Assembly (NCBI GenBank): GCA_963794685.1
Contig: CAWCFK010000005.1
Location: 558,001-622,000, forward strand
Source of the DNA: CAVTWH01 sp963794685
Lineage (GTDB): Bacteria > Actinomycetota > Actinomycetes > Mycobacteriales > Micromonosporaceae
Reading direction: 5' to 3'
Length of the DNA: 64,000 nt
A model generated the notes under the pieces. It did not search any database. It had not been told where the DNA came from and saw nothing but the letters and a program-made list of their open reading frames with translations. The translations under genes were made by a program, and so were the position numbers. This document shows positions 50,291 through 59,356 of the stretch, in pieces. Numbering within the stretch: the first letter of the stretch is position 1; each line of letters begins with the position of its first letter.

Positions 50291-52042
50291 ATGCCAATTC
50301 TGGGTGCCGAAGTGCGGCGCTTTTTGTTACCGCTAACATCGTCGGTGGTCGGTCGTCGACGGACCGTCCGCACGGCCCTGGCGGTACTCGCGGTGCTCGC
50401 GGCCGCGTTGTTCACCATGTTGCCGGCGACCGGCGGCGCCCGGCCGGCCGCGGCGGCGGCAGCCGCCATCACCGCCCCGCCGATGGGCTGGGCGTCGTGG
50501 AACACCTTCGCCGCGAAGATCGACTACAACGTGATCAAATCGCAGGTGGACGCGCTGGTGTCGTCGGGGATGAAGGATGCCGGCTACCAGTACGTCAACA
50601 TCGACGAGGGCTGGTGGCAGGGCACCCGGGACTCGGGCGGCAACATCACCGTCAGCTCCAGCGACTGGCCCGGTGGTATGCAGGCCATCGCCGACTACAT
50701 CCACAGCAAGGGCCTCAAGGCGGGCATCTACACCGACGCCGGCCGCGACGGCTGTGGCTACTACTACCCGACCGGCCGGCCGGCCGCTCCGGGCAGCGGC
50801 AGCGAGGGCCACTACGACCAGGACTTCCTGCAGTTCTCCCGGTGGGGCTTCGACTACGTGAAGGTCGACTGGTGCGGCGGCTCCGCCGAAGGGCTCAACG
50901 CGCAGACGGCGTACCAGGCGATCAGCGACTCGATCGGGCGGGCCACCGCGCAGACCGGCCGACCCATGGTCTACTCGGTCTGCAACTGGGGCGCGGCCAG
51001 CCCGTGGAACTGGGCACCCGGCATGTCGAACCTGTGGCGTACCAGCGGCGACATCATCTACTACGGCGAGCAGGCGTCGATGAGCCGGGTGCTGGCCAAC
51101 TTCGACGCCGCCCAGCACCCGTCGGCGCAGAGCCCGGGCCGGGTCAACGACCCGGACATGCTGATCGTCGGCATGCCCAGCTTCACCGCGGCCCAGAACC
51201 GTACCCACATGGGCCTGTGGGCGATCTCCGGCGCGCCGCTGCTGGCCGGCAACCGGCTGGACACGATGAGCAGCGACACCCGGGCGGTACTGACCAACCG
51301 TGAGGTGATCGCCGTCGACCAGGACGCGCTCGGTAAGCAGGGCGTCAAGGTGGCCGAGGACTCCACCGGCCTGCAGGTCTACAGCAAGGTACTCAGCGGC
51401 GTCGGGCGTCGCGCGGTGCTGCTGCTCAACCGCACCAGCGCCGCGCACACCATCACCGCACGCTGGTCCGACCTGGGGTTGACCGGCTCAGCCGCGGTGC
51501 GCAACCTGTGGACCGCCACCGATCTGGGCAGCTTCACCACCAGTTACGCCACCACCGTCCCGGCCGGCGAAGCCGTCCTGCTCACGGTGACCGGCACCAA
51601 CGGCAGCCAGTCGCCGTCGCCGTCAACATCGCCGTCAGCATCGCCGTCAACATCAGCCGGCAAGCGCATCGTCGGCACCCAGTCCGGCCGCTGCGTCGAC
51701 GTACCGAACTCGGCCACCACCAACGGCACCCAGGTCCAGCTGTGGGACTGCAACGGCGCCGCCAACCAGTCCTGGACCGTGACCGCCGGCAAGGCACTCC
51801 AGGTGTTCGGGAACAAGTGCCTGGACGCCAACGGCAAGGGTACGACCAACGGCACCACGGTGATCATCTGGGACTGTAACGGCCAGACCAACCAGCAGTG
51901 GAACGTCAACTCCAACGGCACCATCACCGGCGTACAGTCCGGGCTCTGCCTGGACGCCAACGCCGCCGGCACGGCCAACGGCACCAAGCTGATCCTCTGG
52001 TCCTGCAACGGCCAGAGCAACCAGCGGTGGAGCCTCAGCTGA
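50291..52042 (+). CDS. Secreted GH27 alpha-galactosidase with ricin-type lectin tail
   Basis: 583 residues from ATG 50291, which has GGAGGAG before it; the frame begins at 50231. Long signal peptide to ~56. GH27 barrel: PPMGWASWNTF, YQYVNIDEGWW, nucleophile Asp in YVKVDWCGG, acid/base Asp in VNDPDMLIVG. A C-terminal beta-sandwich, Ser/Pro linker and beta-trefoil lectin (CVDVPNSATTNG, CLDANGKGTTNG, CLDANAAGTANG) follow. It releases terminal alpha-galactose. A GTTA-CCGC-TAAC palindrome lies at codons 12-16. Confidence 0.92.
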   Translation: MPILGAEVRRFLLPLTSSVVGRRRTVRTALAVLAVLAAALFTMLPATGGARPAAAAAAAITAPPMGWASWNTFAAKIDYNVIKSQVDALVSSGMKDAGYQYVNIDEGWWQGTRDSGGNITVSSSDWPGGMQAIADYIHSKGLKAGIYTDAGRDGCGYYYPTGRPAAPGSGSEGHYDQDFLQFSRWGFDYVKVDWCGGSAEGLNAQTAYQAISDSIGRATAQTGRPMVYSVCNWGAASPWNWAPGMSNLWRTSGDIIYYGEQASMSRVLANFDAAQHPSAQSPGRVNDPDMLIVGMPSFTAAQNRTHMGLWAISGAPLLAGNRLDTMSSDTRAVLTNREVIAVDQDALGKQGVKVAEDSTGLQVYSKVLSGVGRRAVLLLNRTSAAHTITARWSDLGLTGSAAVRNLWTATDLGSFTTSYATTVPAGEAVLLTVTGTNGSQSPSPSTSPSASPSTSAGKRIVGTQSGRCVDVPNSATTNGTQVQLWDCNGAANQSWTVTAGKALQVFGNKCLDANGKGTTNGTTVIIWDCNGQTNQQWNVNSNGTITGVQSGLCLDANAAGTANGTKLILWSCNGQSNQRWSLS

Positions 52043-52052
52043 ACCCGAGGTC

Positions 52053-52084
52053 GGTCAGGTCGCGGCAGCTGCCGCGGCCTGACC
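52053..52084. terminator. Hairpin after the GH27 gene
   Basis: GGTCAGG-T-CGCGGCAG pairs with CTGCCGCG-G-CCTGACC (one G-U pair) starting 10 bases after the GH27 stop. It lies between convergent genes and likely ends the GH27 transcript. Confidence 0.7.
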
Positions 52085-52158
52085 GGCCACGGTCGGACAG
52101 CGTCCCCGGCACGCAGCTGCTGAACACCCGCACCGAATCGGCCGGCGCTCGCCGGATC

Positions 52159-53115
52159 TCACCCCTCCGAGGCCGGACCGACCTCGGAGAACGGCTCGTC
52201 GGCCACCGGGCCGGCGCCGGAGCGCCCGCGCAGCCGGCGTACCACCAGGGCCGCCAGCAGTCCGCCCAGCAGCACGCCGAGAGCGGTCAGGGTGACCCAC
52301 GGCAGCGGTGTCGCGGCCGCCACCGCGGTGACGGCGTGCTGCACCACCCGGCCCCCCGGCAGCGCCGCGACGCCACTGTCGTGGCTCTCCTGGCTGTCCT
52401 GCGACGGCGCCGCACCGGCCGGGGCCGTCGCACCGGCCGACCCGGCACTGGGCCCGTCGCCGACACCGAGCCACGCCGGACCCCCGGACGGGGCGGTGCC
52501 ACCGGACGCGCCGGGAGGTGCGGAAGGTTGCGGTGACGACACCGCGCCCGACGGGCAGGCGCACGCGCTCGGCTCAGGCGCCGGCGCCGGCTGCGCCACG
52601 TCGAAGCCCAGCGCGGAGGAGCTGCCCACCGGATCGGAACAGCCGCCCATCCGCACCGTCAGCGGCGCGTCGTACCGGCCGGCCGGGCTGCCTGCCGGAA
52701 AGGACACCCGCAGCGCCACCGTGACCGTGGCGTCGGGCTGGATTTTCGGCACCGAGACGTCCTGGCTCTGCCAACCGTCCGCGCTGGCGGTCAGCGTCAC
52801 GGCGCGTGGCGGCGCGCCACCCAGGGCGACGGACAGGCCCGGTTTGCCGCCTGTACCGGCCGCCGGAGCCACCAGGCGCACCCGCAGCGCCAGGCCGGTC
52901 AGCTGGGCGGAGCCCGGGTTGGTCAGGGTTGCCGAGACGGCGCCCGTCCCGCCGGCCGACACCGCAGCCACCGAGGGTTCGGCGGCGGTGATGCCGACCG
53001 TGGCGTCGCAGGGGTGCTTGGCCAGGACGGCGGCGCCGGCCGGCGCCGGGGTCGCCAGTGCCCCACAGCCCGACAGCAGACACAGCATCGCAGCCGCCAC
53101 ACCCGCACGTCGCAT
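52159..53115 (-). CDS. Secreted, membrane-anchored protein of unknown function
   Basis: 318 residues. N-terminal signal with a lipobox-like LLSGCGAL (Cys ~17). A beta-rich domain (~35-175; SAGGTGAVSATLTNPGSAQL) resembles NEW3/CARDB-like folds. A Ser/Pro/Gly-rich linker, a TM helix (~275-297) and a short acidic tail follow. Two anchors in one protein are odd; the lipobox may be accidental. No known family. Confidence 0.6.
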   Translation of the reverse strand: MRRAGVAAAMLCLLSGCGALATPAPAGAAVLAKHPCDATVGITAAEPSVAAVSAGGTGAVSATLTNPGSAQLTGLALRVRLVAPAAGTGGKPGLSVALGGAPPRAVTLTASADGWQSQDVSVPKIQPDATVTVALRVSFPAGSPAGRYDAPLTVRMGGCSDPVGSSSALGFDVAQPAPAPEPSACACPSGAVSSPQPSAPPGASGGTAPSGGPAWLGVGDGPSAGSAGATAPAGAAPSQDSQESHDSGVAALPGGRVVQHAVTAVAAATPLPWVTLTALGVLLGGLLAALVVRRLRGRSGAGPVADEPFSEVGPASEG

Positions 53116-53163
53116 CGCCCAGCCGCCCCGGAAATTGATGATCGTCCCCCCGAGGAGACGGTA

Positions 53164-56100
53164 TCAGGCCGCTCCGGTGCTTGCCCGGTGACGCAGTGTC
53201 GCGCCGCCGTCCCCGGCCGCCGCGTCGGACAGGGCCGGGCGGCGGGCCATCGCCGCCCACAGGCCGGCGTACCGGCCGCCCCGCGCCAGCAGCTCCTCGT
53301 GGGAGCCGTCCTCGACGATCAGCCCGTTGTCGACCACCAGGATCCGGTGCGAGGCCCGGGCGGTCTGCAGCCGGTGCGCGATGAGCAGCGTGGTCCGCCC
53401 GCTGGCGACCAGGCCCATCGCGCGCTGCACCCGCGCCTCGGTGGCCAGGTCCAGGTTGGCGGTGGCCTCGTCCAGCAGCAGGATCGCCGGGTCCACCAGC
53501 AGCGCCCGGGCCAACCCCAGCAGCTGCCGCTGCCCGGCCGAGAGGGTCCGGCCCTGCTCGCCGATCGGGGTCAGGTAGCCGTGCGGCAGGCCGGCCACGA
53601 ACTCGTGCGCGCCGACCGCCCGCGCCGCGCGCTCCACCTCCAGGTCGCCGGCGTCCGGGCGGCCGTAGGCGATGTTGGAGCGGATGGTCCCGGAGAACAG
53701 GAACGGCTCCTGCGGCACGAAGCCCAACTGGTGCCGGTAGGCGGCCAGGTCCAGCGAGGGCAGCGGTACGCCGTCGATGCGTACCGTGCCGGCGGTCGCG
53801 TCGTAGAACCGGGCCACCAGCTTGACCAGGGTCGACTTGCCCGCCCCGGTGGTACCCACCAGGGCGACCACCTGGCCGGGCGGGATGGTCACGCTGACCT
53901 CGTCCATGGCGGTCAGGCCGGTGCTCTCGTAGCGGAAGCTGACCTGGTCGAGGCTGATTTCCCCGCGCAGCCGGCCCGGGACGACCGGGTGGTCCGCCTC
54001 CGGGGTGGCGCTGGGCGTGGCCAGCAGTTCACCCAGTTGCCGGACCGCCACGGTGGCCTGCAGCCACTGGTCGAAGACGGTGGACAGCTGCTGGATCGGG
54101 TTGAAGAACTGGTCCACGTAGAGCAGGAAGGCGATCAGCAGGCCGGCGCTGAGCTGCCCGTCCCAGACCAGGTGCGCACCGACGGTCAGCGCGATGGCCT
54201 TGGCGACCACGTTCAACAGCTGCAGGAACGGGAAGTAGCGGGCCAGCAGCTCGGCGGAGCGGGACCGGGCGGCGCAGTAGTCGTCGGCGAGCCGCTGGAA
54301 CCGCGCCTCGTTGGCCGGCTGCTGGTTGTACGCCTGGCTGACGGTGACCCCGGCCAGGCTCTCCTGCATGTCGGCGTACAGCGTCGAGATGCGGGCCCGG
54401 GCGACCAGGTAGTTGCGGGTGGAGGCGCGCCGGAACAGCAGCGTGGCGGCGACCAGCGGGAGCAGCACCACCGCGACGGCCAGCGCCAGGCCGGGGCTGA
54501 GCACGGCCACCACGACGGCGATGCCCAGGCAGGTCAACAGGCTGCCCATCGCGTTGACCAGGCCCTGCTGGAGCAGCTGGGCGAACGCCTCGACGTCGGA
54601 GGTCATCCGCGTCATGATCTTGCCGGCCTGGTGCTTCTCGTAGTAGTTGAGGGACAGCTTCATCAGGTGTTCGAAGGTGCGTTCCCGCAGCCGGAACAGC
54701 GCCCGTTCGGCGGTGCGCTGGGTGTGCAGGGTCATCGCCCGGGCGTTGGCCCACACCAGCAACTGGACCACCAGCAGCGTCGCACAGACCACGGCCAGCG
54801 CCCGCTGGGAGCCGCGCAGTAGAGCGTGGTCGACGCCCACCCGGATCAGCGCCGGGGTGCACAGGCCGCTGACCGCGTCCACGATGATGAGCGCCAGGGA
54901 CAGCAGCAGCGGCCGGACGAACGGCCGGAACACGCTGCGCATGCCGAAGCCGGCGGCGGCCCGGGACTCCACGGCGTCGACCGCGGGTTCGCCGGCCAGC
55001 GGTGGCAGCCGGTCGACCGCCGCGCGCAGCTGCGCCGATTCGGTGGCCAGGCCGGCCAGCCGGGCCGAGTCGGCGCCCATGCCGCCGCCGTGGCCGCCGA
55101 CCTGCGCGCCCGGGTCGCTGGCGTAGCTGCTCACCTTGGCGGTGCCGAGCCGGGACACGTCGGGTGGCCAGGCCGCCGGGTCGACGGCGGCGACCGGCGG
55201 CGCGGCCGGGGTGAGCTGGTCGGCGTCCGGCCCGGTGAGCAGTTCGCGGAACAGTTCCGAGCGGGCCAGCAGCTCCTCGGTGGTGCCCTGCTCGACGATC
55301 CGGCCGCCGTCGAGCACGATCACCCGGTCGGCCAGCTGCAGGGTGGAGTAGCGCTTGGCGATGAGCACCGTGCTACGCCGGGCGAGCACGTCTTCGAAGG
55401 AGCGGTGGATGGCGTGCTCGGTGTGCGCGTCGATGGCCGACGTGGCGTCGTCCAGGACGAGTACCCGCGGATTGGTCAGCGCCGCCCGGGCCAGCGCGAT
55501 GCGCTGGCGCTGCCCGCCGGAGAGGGTGTAGCCACGCTCGCCCACCACCGTGTCGTACCCGTCGGGCAGGCCGGCGATGAAGCCGTGGGCGTGCGCGGCC
55601 ACGGCCGCGTGTTCGATCTCGTCGGCCGACGCGCCGGGCCGGCCGAAGGCGATGTTCTCCCCGATCGTGGTGGAGAACAGGAACCCCTCTTCGAAGACGA
55701 TGCCGACGCCGCTGCGCAGTGAGGTCAGCGTGTAGTCACGGGCGTCGCGCCCGTCCAGCAGCAGCGTTCCGGCGGTCGGGTCGTGGAAGCGGGCCAGCAG
55801 CAGGGCCAGCGTCGACTTGCCGGAGCCGGAGGCGCCGACGATGGCGACCCGCTCCCCCGGCTCGATGCGCAGGGTGATGTCGCGCAGCACCGGCTCGCCG
55901 CCGCCCGGGTAGGCGAAGTCGACGTGGTCCAGTTCGATCAGCCCGCTGGGGTGGGCCAGTTCGACCGCGTCGGGCCGCTGCTGGACCTGTGACGACGTGC
56001 CGAGCAGCTCGACGATCCGGGCGGCGCCGGCGCGGGCCTGCTGGCTGGTGGCCAGGATGCCGGAGAGGAACCGGACCGGCCCCATCAGCTGCAGCACGTA

Positions 56101-56964
56101 GCTGGAGAAGGCGAGGAAGACGCCGAGCTTGATGTCGTGGCGCATCACCAGCACGCCGCCGACGGCGAGTACGCCGAGCTGGGTCAGGCCCGGGATCGCC
56201 TCCAGGGCGGCACCGAACACGGCGGTGATCCGGGCGGTGCGTACCCGGGATTGGAACAGCGTGCGGGCGGCGGCGCGCAGCGACTCCTGCTCCTGCGCCT
56301 CCTGCCCGAACGCCTTGACCACCCGGACGCCGGTGACCGCCTCCTCCACCACCCCGGCGACGGCTCCCCGGTACACCTGGTCGCTGAAGCTGGCCGGGAA
56401 CGACTGCCGGCGGAACCGCAGCGTGACGAAGAAGAACACCGGCACCGCCACCGCCATCACCAGCGCCAGCACCGGCGACAGCGCCACCATCGCGATCAGC
56501 GCGACGACCAGCAGGGTGAGGTTGCCGCAGGCCATGCCCAACTGCTGCAGGAACATCTGGATGAGGGTGAGGTCCGAGGTGGCCCGGCTCATCACGTCGC
56601 CGGTACGGAACCGGTCGCGCCCGCTGGCGTCCAGGTGCTGCATGTGCCGGTGTACCCGCACCTGCAGGTCCCGCTGGCCGCGGACCGCGGCCCTACCGGC
56701 GACGGAGCGGCGCAGGTAGTTGCCGGTGAAGCTGAGCAGGCCGGCGCCCAGCAGGACGGCCACCCAGGTGGCCAGCGGGCGCCGGTGGGACAGGATCGCG
56801 TCGTCCATGATCACGCTCTGCACCAGCGGCAGCATCGCCTGCATGGTCTGCGCCGCGACGGCCAGGGCGATGCCCGTCCAGATCGCCCGGCGGTTGCGCG
56901 GCCGCAGCAGCGGCACGATCATCCGGAGCGCGCCGCTGCTGCGACCCGCCGCGTCGGTCCTCAT
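53164..56964 (-). CDS. Single-chain full ABC exporter with one degenerate ATP site
   Basis: 1,266 residues, TMD-NBD-TMD-NBD, from ATG 56964 (AGGAAG before it). NBD1: Walker A GASGSGKST, signature LSGGQRQRI, but Q-loop Glu (IVFEEGFLFS), Walker B LDDATS with Asp for catalytic Glu, and H-loop Lys (LIAKRYST). NBD2: GTTGAGKST, Q-loop VPQEPFLFS, Walker B LDEATA, H-loop LIAHRLQT, signature LSAGQRQLL. So one composite site is dead, as in heterodimeric exporters and mycobacterial Rv0194-type fusions. Divergent to a GntR regulator. Confidence 0.93.
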   Translation of the reverse strand: MRTDAAGRSSGALRMIVPLLRPRNRRAIWTGIALAVAAQTMQAMLPLVQSVIMDDAILSHRRPLATWVAVLLGAGLLSFTGNYLRRSVAGRAAVRGQRDLQVRVHRHMQHLDASGRDRFRTGDVMSRATSDLTLIQMFLQQLGMACGNLTLLVVALIAMVALSPVLALVMAVAVPVFFFVTLRFRRQSFPASFSDQVYRGAVAGVVEEAVTGVRVVKAFGQEAQEQESLRAAARTLFQSRVRTARITAVFGAALEAIPGLTQLGVLAVGGVLVMRHDIKLGVFLAFSSYVLQLMGPVRFLSGILATSQQARAGAARIVELLGTSSQVQQRPDAVELAHPSGLIELDHVDFAYPGGGEPVLRDITLRIEPGERVAIVGASGSGKSTLALLLARFHDPTAGTLLLDGRDARDYTLTSLRSGVGIVFEEGFLFSTTIGENIAFGRPGASADEIEHAAVAAHAHGFIAGLPDGYDTVVGERGYTLSGGQRQRIALARAALTNPRVLVLDDATSAIDAHTEHAIHRSFEDVLARRSTVLIAKRYSTLQLADRVIVLDGGRIVEQGTTEELLARSELFRELLTGPDADQLTPAAPPVAAVDPAAWPPDVSRLGTAKVSSYASDPGAQVGGHGGGMGADSARLAGLATESAQLRAAVDRLPPLAGEPAVDAVESRAAAGFGMRSVFRPFVRPLLLSLALIIVDAVSGLCTPALIRVGVDHALLRGSQRALAVVCATLLVVQLLVWANARAMTLHTQRTAERALFRLRERTFEHLMKLSLNYYEKHQAGKIMTRMTSDVEAFAQLLQQGLVNAMGSLLTCLGIAVVVAVLSPGLALAVAVVLLPLVAATLLFRRASTRNYLVARARISTLYADMQESLAGVTVSQAYNQQPANEARFQRLADDYCAARSRSAELLARYFPFLQLLNVVAKAIALTVGAHLVWDGQLSAGLLIAFLLYVDQFFNPIQQLSTVFDQWLQATVAVRQLGELLATPSATPEADHPVVPGRLRGEISLDQVSFRYESTGLTAMDEVSVTIPPGQVVALVGTTGAGKSTLVKLVARFYDATAGTVRIDGVPLPSLDLAAYRHQLGFVPQEPFLFSGTIRSNIAYGRPDAGDLEVERAARAVGAHEFVAGLPHGYLTPIGEQGRTLSAGQRQLLGLARALLVDPAILLLDEATANLDLATEARVQRAMGLVASGRTTLLIAHRLQTARASHRILVVDNGLIVEDGSHEELLARGGRYAGLWAAMARRPALSDAAAGDGGATLRHRASTGAA

Positions 56965-57038
56965 GTCGCTTCCTCGTCTTCCCGACCCCGGAGCAGCCAC
57001 GATCTCCCGTTGCTCCTACCGGATCACTATGGTTTCCG

Positions 57039-57068
57039 GGTACGAGCGTATACACTGCGATACGTACC
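57039..57068. promoter_or_regulatory. Dyad in the ABC exporter / GntR divergent promoter
   Basis: Arms GGTACG (57039-57044) and CGTACC (57063-57068) flank a region with gtatac and gatacg elements. It lies 74 bases before the exporter start and 91 before the GntR start. GntR/FCD regulators bind such GTAC/GTATAC dyads, so shared control is plausible. Confidence 0.5.
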
Positions 57069-57159
57069 GTCAACACGCGCGCTCCAGAGCGCCGGCTCGA
57101 CGGAATGCGGCGCAACCCAGCACTATGGAGCCAGCGGAACGACACCGGAGGAGAACGCG

Positions 57160-57822
57160 ATGGCACGGCGCGCCGGGACGGACACCCCGATCACCCGCCC
57201 CCACGACGCGACCGACCTGCAGTACGCCCTGCTCCGTGAGCACATCGTGGAGGGCCGCTTCCCGCCCGGCACCGCCCTGCTGGAAACCGCACTGAGCGCC
57301 CGGTACGGCGTCTCCCGCACCCCGATGCGGGAAGCGCTGGGCCGGCTGGCCCAGGAAGGGCTGATCGAGCGCTCCACCCGCGGCTTCCAGGTGCGCCGGC
57401 GTACCCCTGAGGAGATCGTGGACATCTACGACGCCCGGATCGCGCTGGAGTCCACCAGCGCCGGCCTGGCCGCCGTCCGGCGCACCGAGTTCGACCTCGT
57501 CCGCCTCACCCATCTGCTGCAGGAGCGGCGCGACGCCGGTGTCCCGGCCAGCCACGGCCAGTTGAGCCGGGCCTGGCACGACGCGCTGCGCGCGGCGGCC
57601 CACAACCAGACGATCCTGGACCTGCTGACCCGCCTGGACACGCTGCTGGAGATCTACCGGTCCAAGAAGCGGGCGGCCGACGACCAGTCGGTCACCGACC
57701 ACGAGGCGATCCTCACCGCGATCCGCGACCGTGACCCGGCCGCCGCCGAGGAGGCGATGCGCGAACACCTGCGGCACATGCGCGACCGCCGCATCGCCAA
57801 CCTGCTCGCCGAGCGCAGCTGA
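57160..57822 (+). CDS. GntR-family (FCD) transcriptional regulator
   Basis: 220 residues from ATG 57160 with GGAGGAG upstream. HTH: YALLREHIVEGRFPPGTALL, then ARYGVSRTPMREALGRLAQE and GLIERSTRGFQVRRR. The C-terminal FCD domain shows the metal or ligand His/Asp positions (YDARIALESTSAG, DHEAILTAIRDRD, EEAMREHLRHM). FCD regulators sense carboxylic acids. The divergent ABC exporter is the obvious target. Confidence 0.9.
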   Translation: MARRAGTDTPITRPHDATDLQYALLREHIVEGRFPPGTALLETALSARYGVSRTPMREALGRLAQEGLIERSTRGFQVRRRTPEEIVDIYDARIALESTSAGLAAVRRTEFDLVRLTHLLQERRDAGVPASHGQLSRAWHDALRAAAHNQTILDLLTRLDTLLEIYRSKKRAADDQSVTDHEAILTAIRDRDPAAAEEAMREHLRHMRDRRIANLLAERS

Positions 57823-57917
57823 CCGGCGTCACGGACGACCACGCAGACCTGGACGCCGCTGCCACCCGACCGATCAGCCGGGAAGTCCGGACAGGCATGC
57901 GTTGCACCGCTGCAGCA

Positions 57918-59174
57918 TCACGCGGCGCGCTGCGGCGGTGCGTGTACCAGCGGCGTCGGCCGACTGCGGGCGGCCGGGCGCGCCCAGGCACGGCTGCGGG
58001 CCCGGTCCCGGCCGATGCGGTCCAGCAGGGCGCTGTAGGCCGTCGTCATCCGGGACTGGCTGAACCGGGCCCGGCTGCGCAGCAGGGCCGGGCTGAACTC
58101 AGGCCGGCGGGCGACAGCCTCACTCCAGGCGGCGGCGATCTCGTCCGGGTCCCAGCCGGTCAGCAGGCCGTGCCCGGCCACGATGGCGGCGCAGTCGCCC
58201 ACGTCGGTGCTGACCGGCACCGCGCCGCACATCATGCCTTCGATCAGGCACAGTGGCGCCGCCTCGCCGACCGTGGAGGTCAACGCCACCACGTCGGCGG
58301 CCGCGTACACCTCCTCCATCTCGCGGCGCAGGCCCAGCAGGCGCAGCCGGTCGAACAGCCCGGGCTGGTCGGCGAAGACGTGTCGGGCGGTCTCCACCAA
58401 CTCGGTGTTGGCCTCGCCCATGCCCGCTCCGCACATCAGCACCTGCCCGTCCGCCCGGCCGGCCAGGAACCGGCGGGCCGAGGCGAGCAGCAGGGGCACG
58501 TTCTTCATCGTGTCGTACCGGGCGGCGAACAGCACCACGGCGGCCGGCGTCGGCAGGCCGAGCGCGCGCCGGATGGCCGAGCGGCGCTCGGGCGGCACCG
58601 GCCGGAACCGGTCCAGGTCCACGCCGTTCGGAATGACCAGGAGCAGCCCGGCCGGCACCCCGGCCGCCTGGTAGGCCACCCGGGTCGACTCGGCACAGCA
58701 GACGGCGGCGCTGATCCGTCCCTGCGCCACCGCCCGGCGCAGTTCGATGAGCGCGTCCGCCTGGTTGTGCGGGTCCGAGCGGTGCAGGCAGACGATGGTC
58801 GGCCGGGCCGGCAGGTCCGGGTGGTTGACCAGGCGCAGCGGCTGCTCCTTCAGGGAGCACAGCACGTCGGCCCGGCGCAGCCGGCGGGCGGCCCAGGACA
58901 ACTCGGCCGGGTTGAAGGGCGCGGCGCTGCCCGTGCCGTCGAAGACCCGACCGAGGGAGGACACCCGTACCCCGGCGGCGCGCAGCTGGCGGTAGCACTG
59001 GTCGTCCTGCATCCGCTGCGGCAGGGTTTCCCGCAGCATCTCCCGGTGGATGCTCACCACCGAGTGGGCCTGCCGGCCCTGCTGGTGCAGGCGGGCGAGC
59101 ACGCTGCTGTGCAGGATCCGTGCGCCGCCGGCGAAGAACCCTTCGTAGATCGATGCCACCCGCAGTCCGCTCAT
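57918..59174 (-). CDS. GT4-family glycosyltransferase
   Basis: 418 residues from ATG 59174 (MSGLRVASIYEGFF); GTG 59192 is also possible. GT-B fold: N-terminal GGARI loop, central LLVIPNGVDLDRFRPVP, LFAARYDTMKN, and the E-x7-E-like donor site GEAAPLCLIEGMMCGAVPVS with STDVGD. It would transfer a sugar from an NDP or polyprenyl donor with retention. The acceptor is unknown; no glycan cluster surrounds it. Confidence 0.88.
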   Translation of the reverse strand: MSGLRVASIYEGFFAGGARILHSSVLARLHQQGRQAHSVVSIHREMLRETLPQRMQDDQCYRQLRAAGVRVSSLGRVFDGTGSAAPFNPAELSWAARRLRRADVLCSLKEQPLRLVNHPDLPARPTIVCLHRSDPHNQADALIELRRAVAQGRISAAVCCAESTRVAYQAAGVPAGLLLVIPNGVDLDRFRPVPPERRSAIRRALGLPTPAAVVLFAARYDTMKNVPLLLASARRFLAGRADGQVLMCGAGMGEANTELVETARHVFADQPGLFDRLRLLGLRREMEEVYAAADVVALTSTVGEAAPLCLIEGMMCGAVPVSTDVGDCAAIVAGHGLLTGWDPDEIAAAWSEAVARRPEFSPALLRSRARFSQSRMTTAYSALLDRIGRDRARSRAWARPAARSRPTPLVHAPPQRAA

Positions 59175-59356
59175 CGCCCAATCGTGAGTCACAACCGCGG
59201 ATTGGGCACGTCACGCCACACGAACTGAAGATAATCATCGATCAGCCGTCGGGTTACGCGCGGACAGATCCCGGATGACGGGGCGTCGAGGGCACTTCGG
59301 CGTACCGGAACGGGGCGGGCGATCCCGGCCACCCGACCCCGTCCCGGGCGCTGGCG

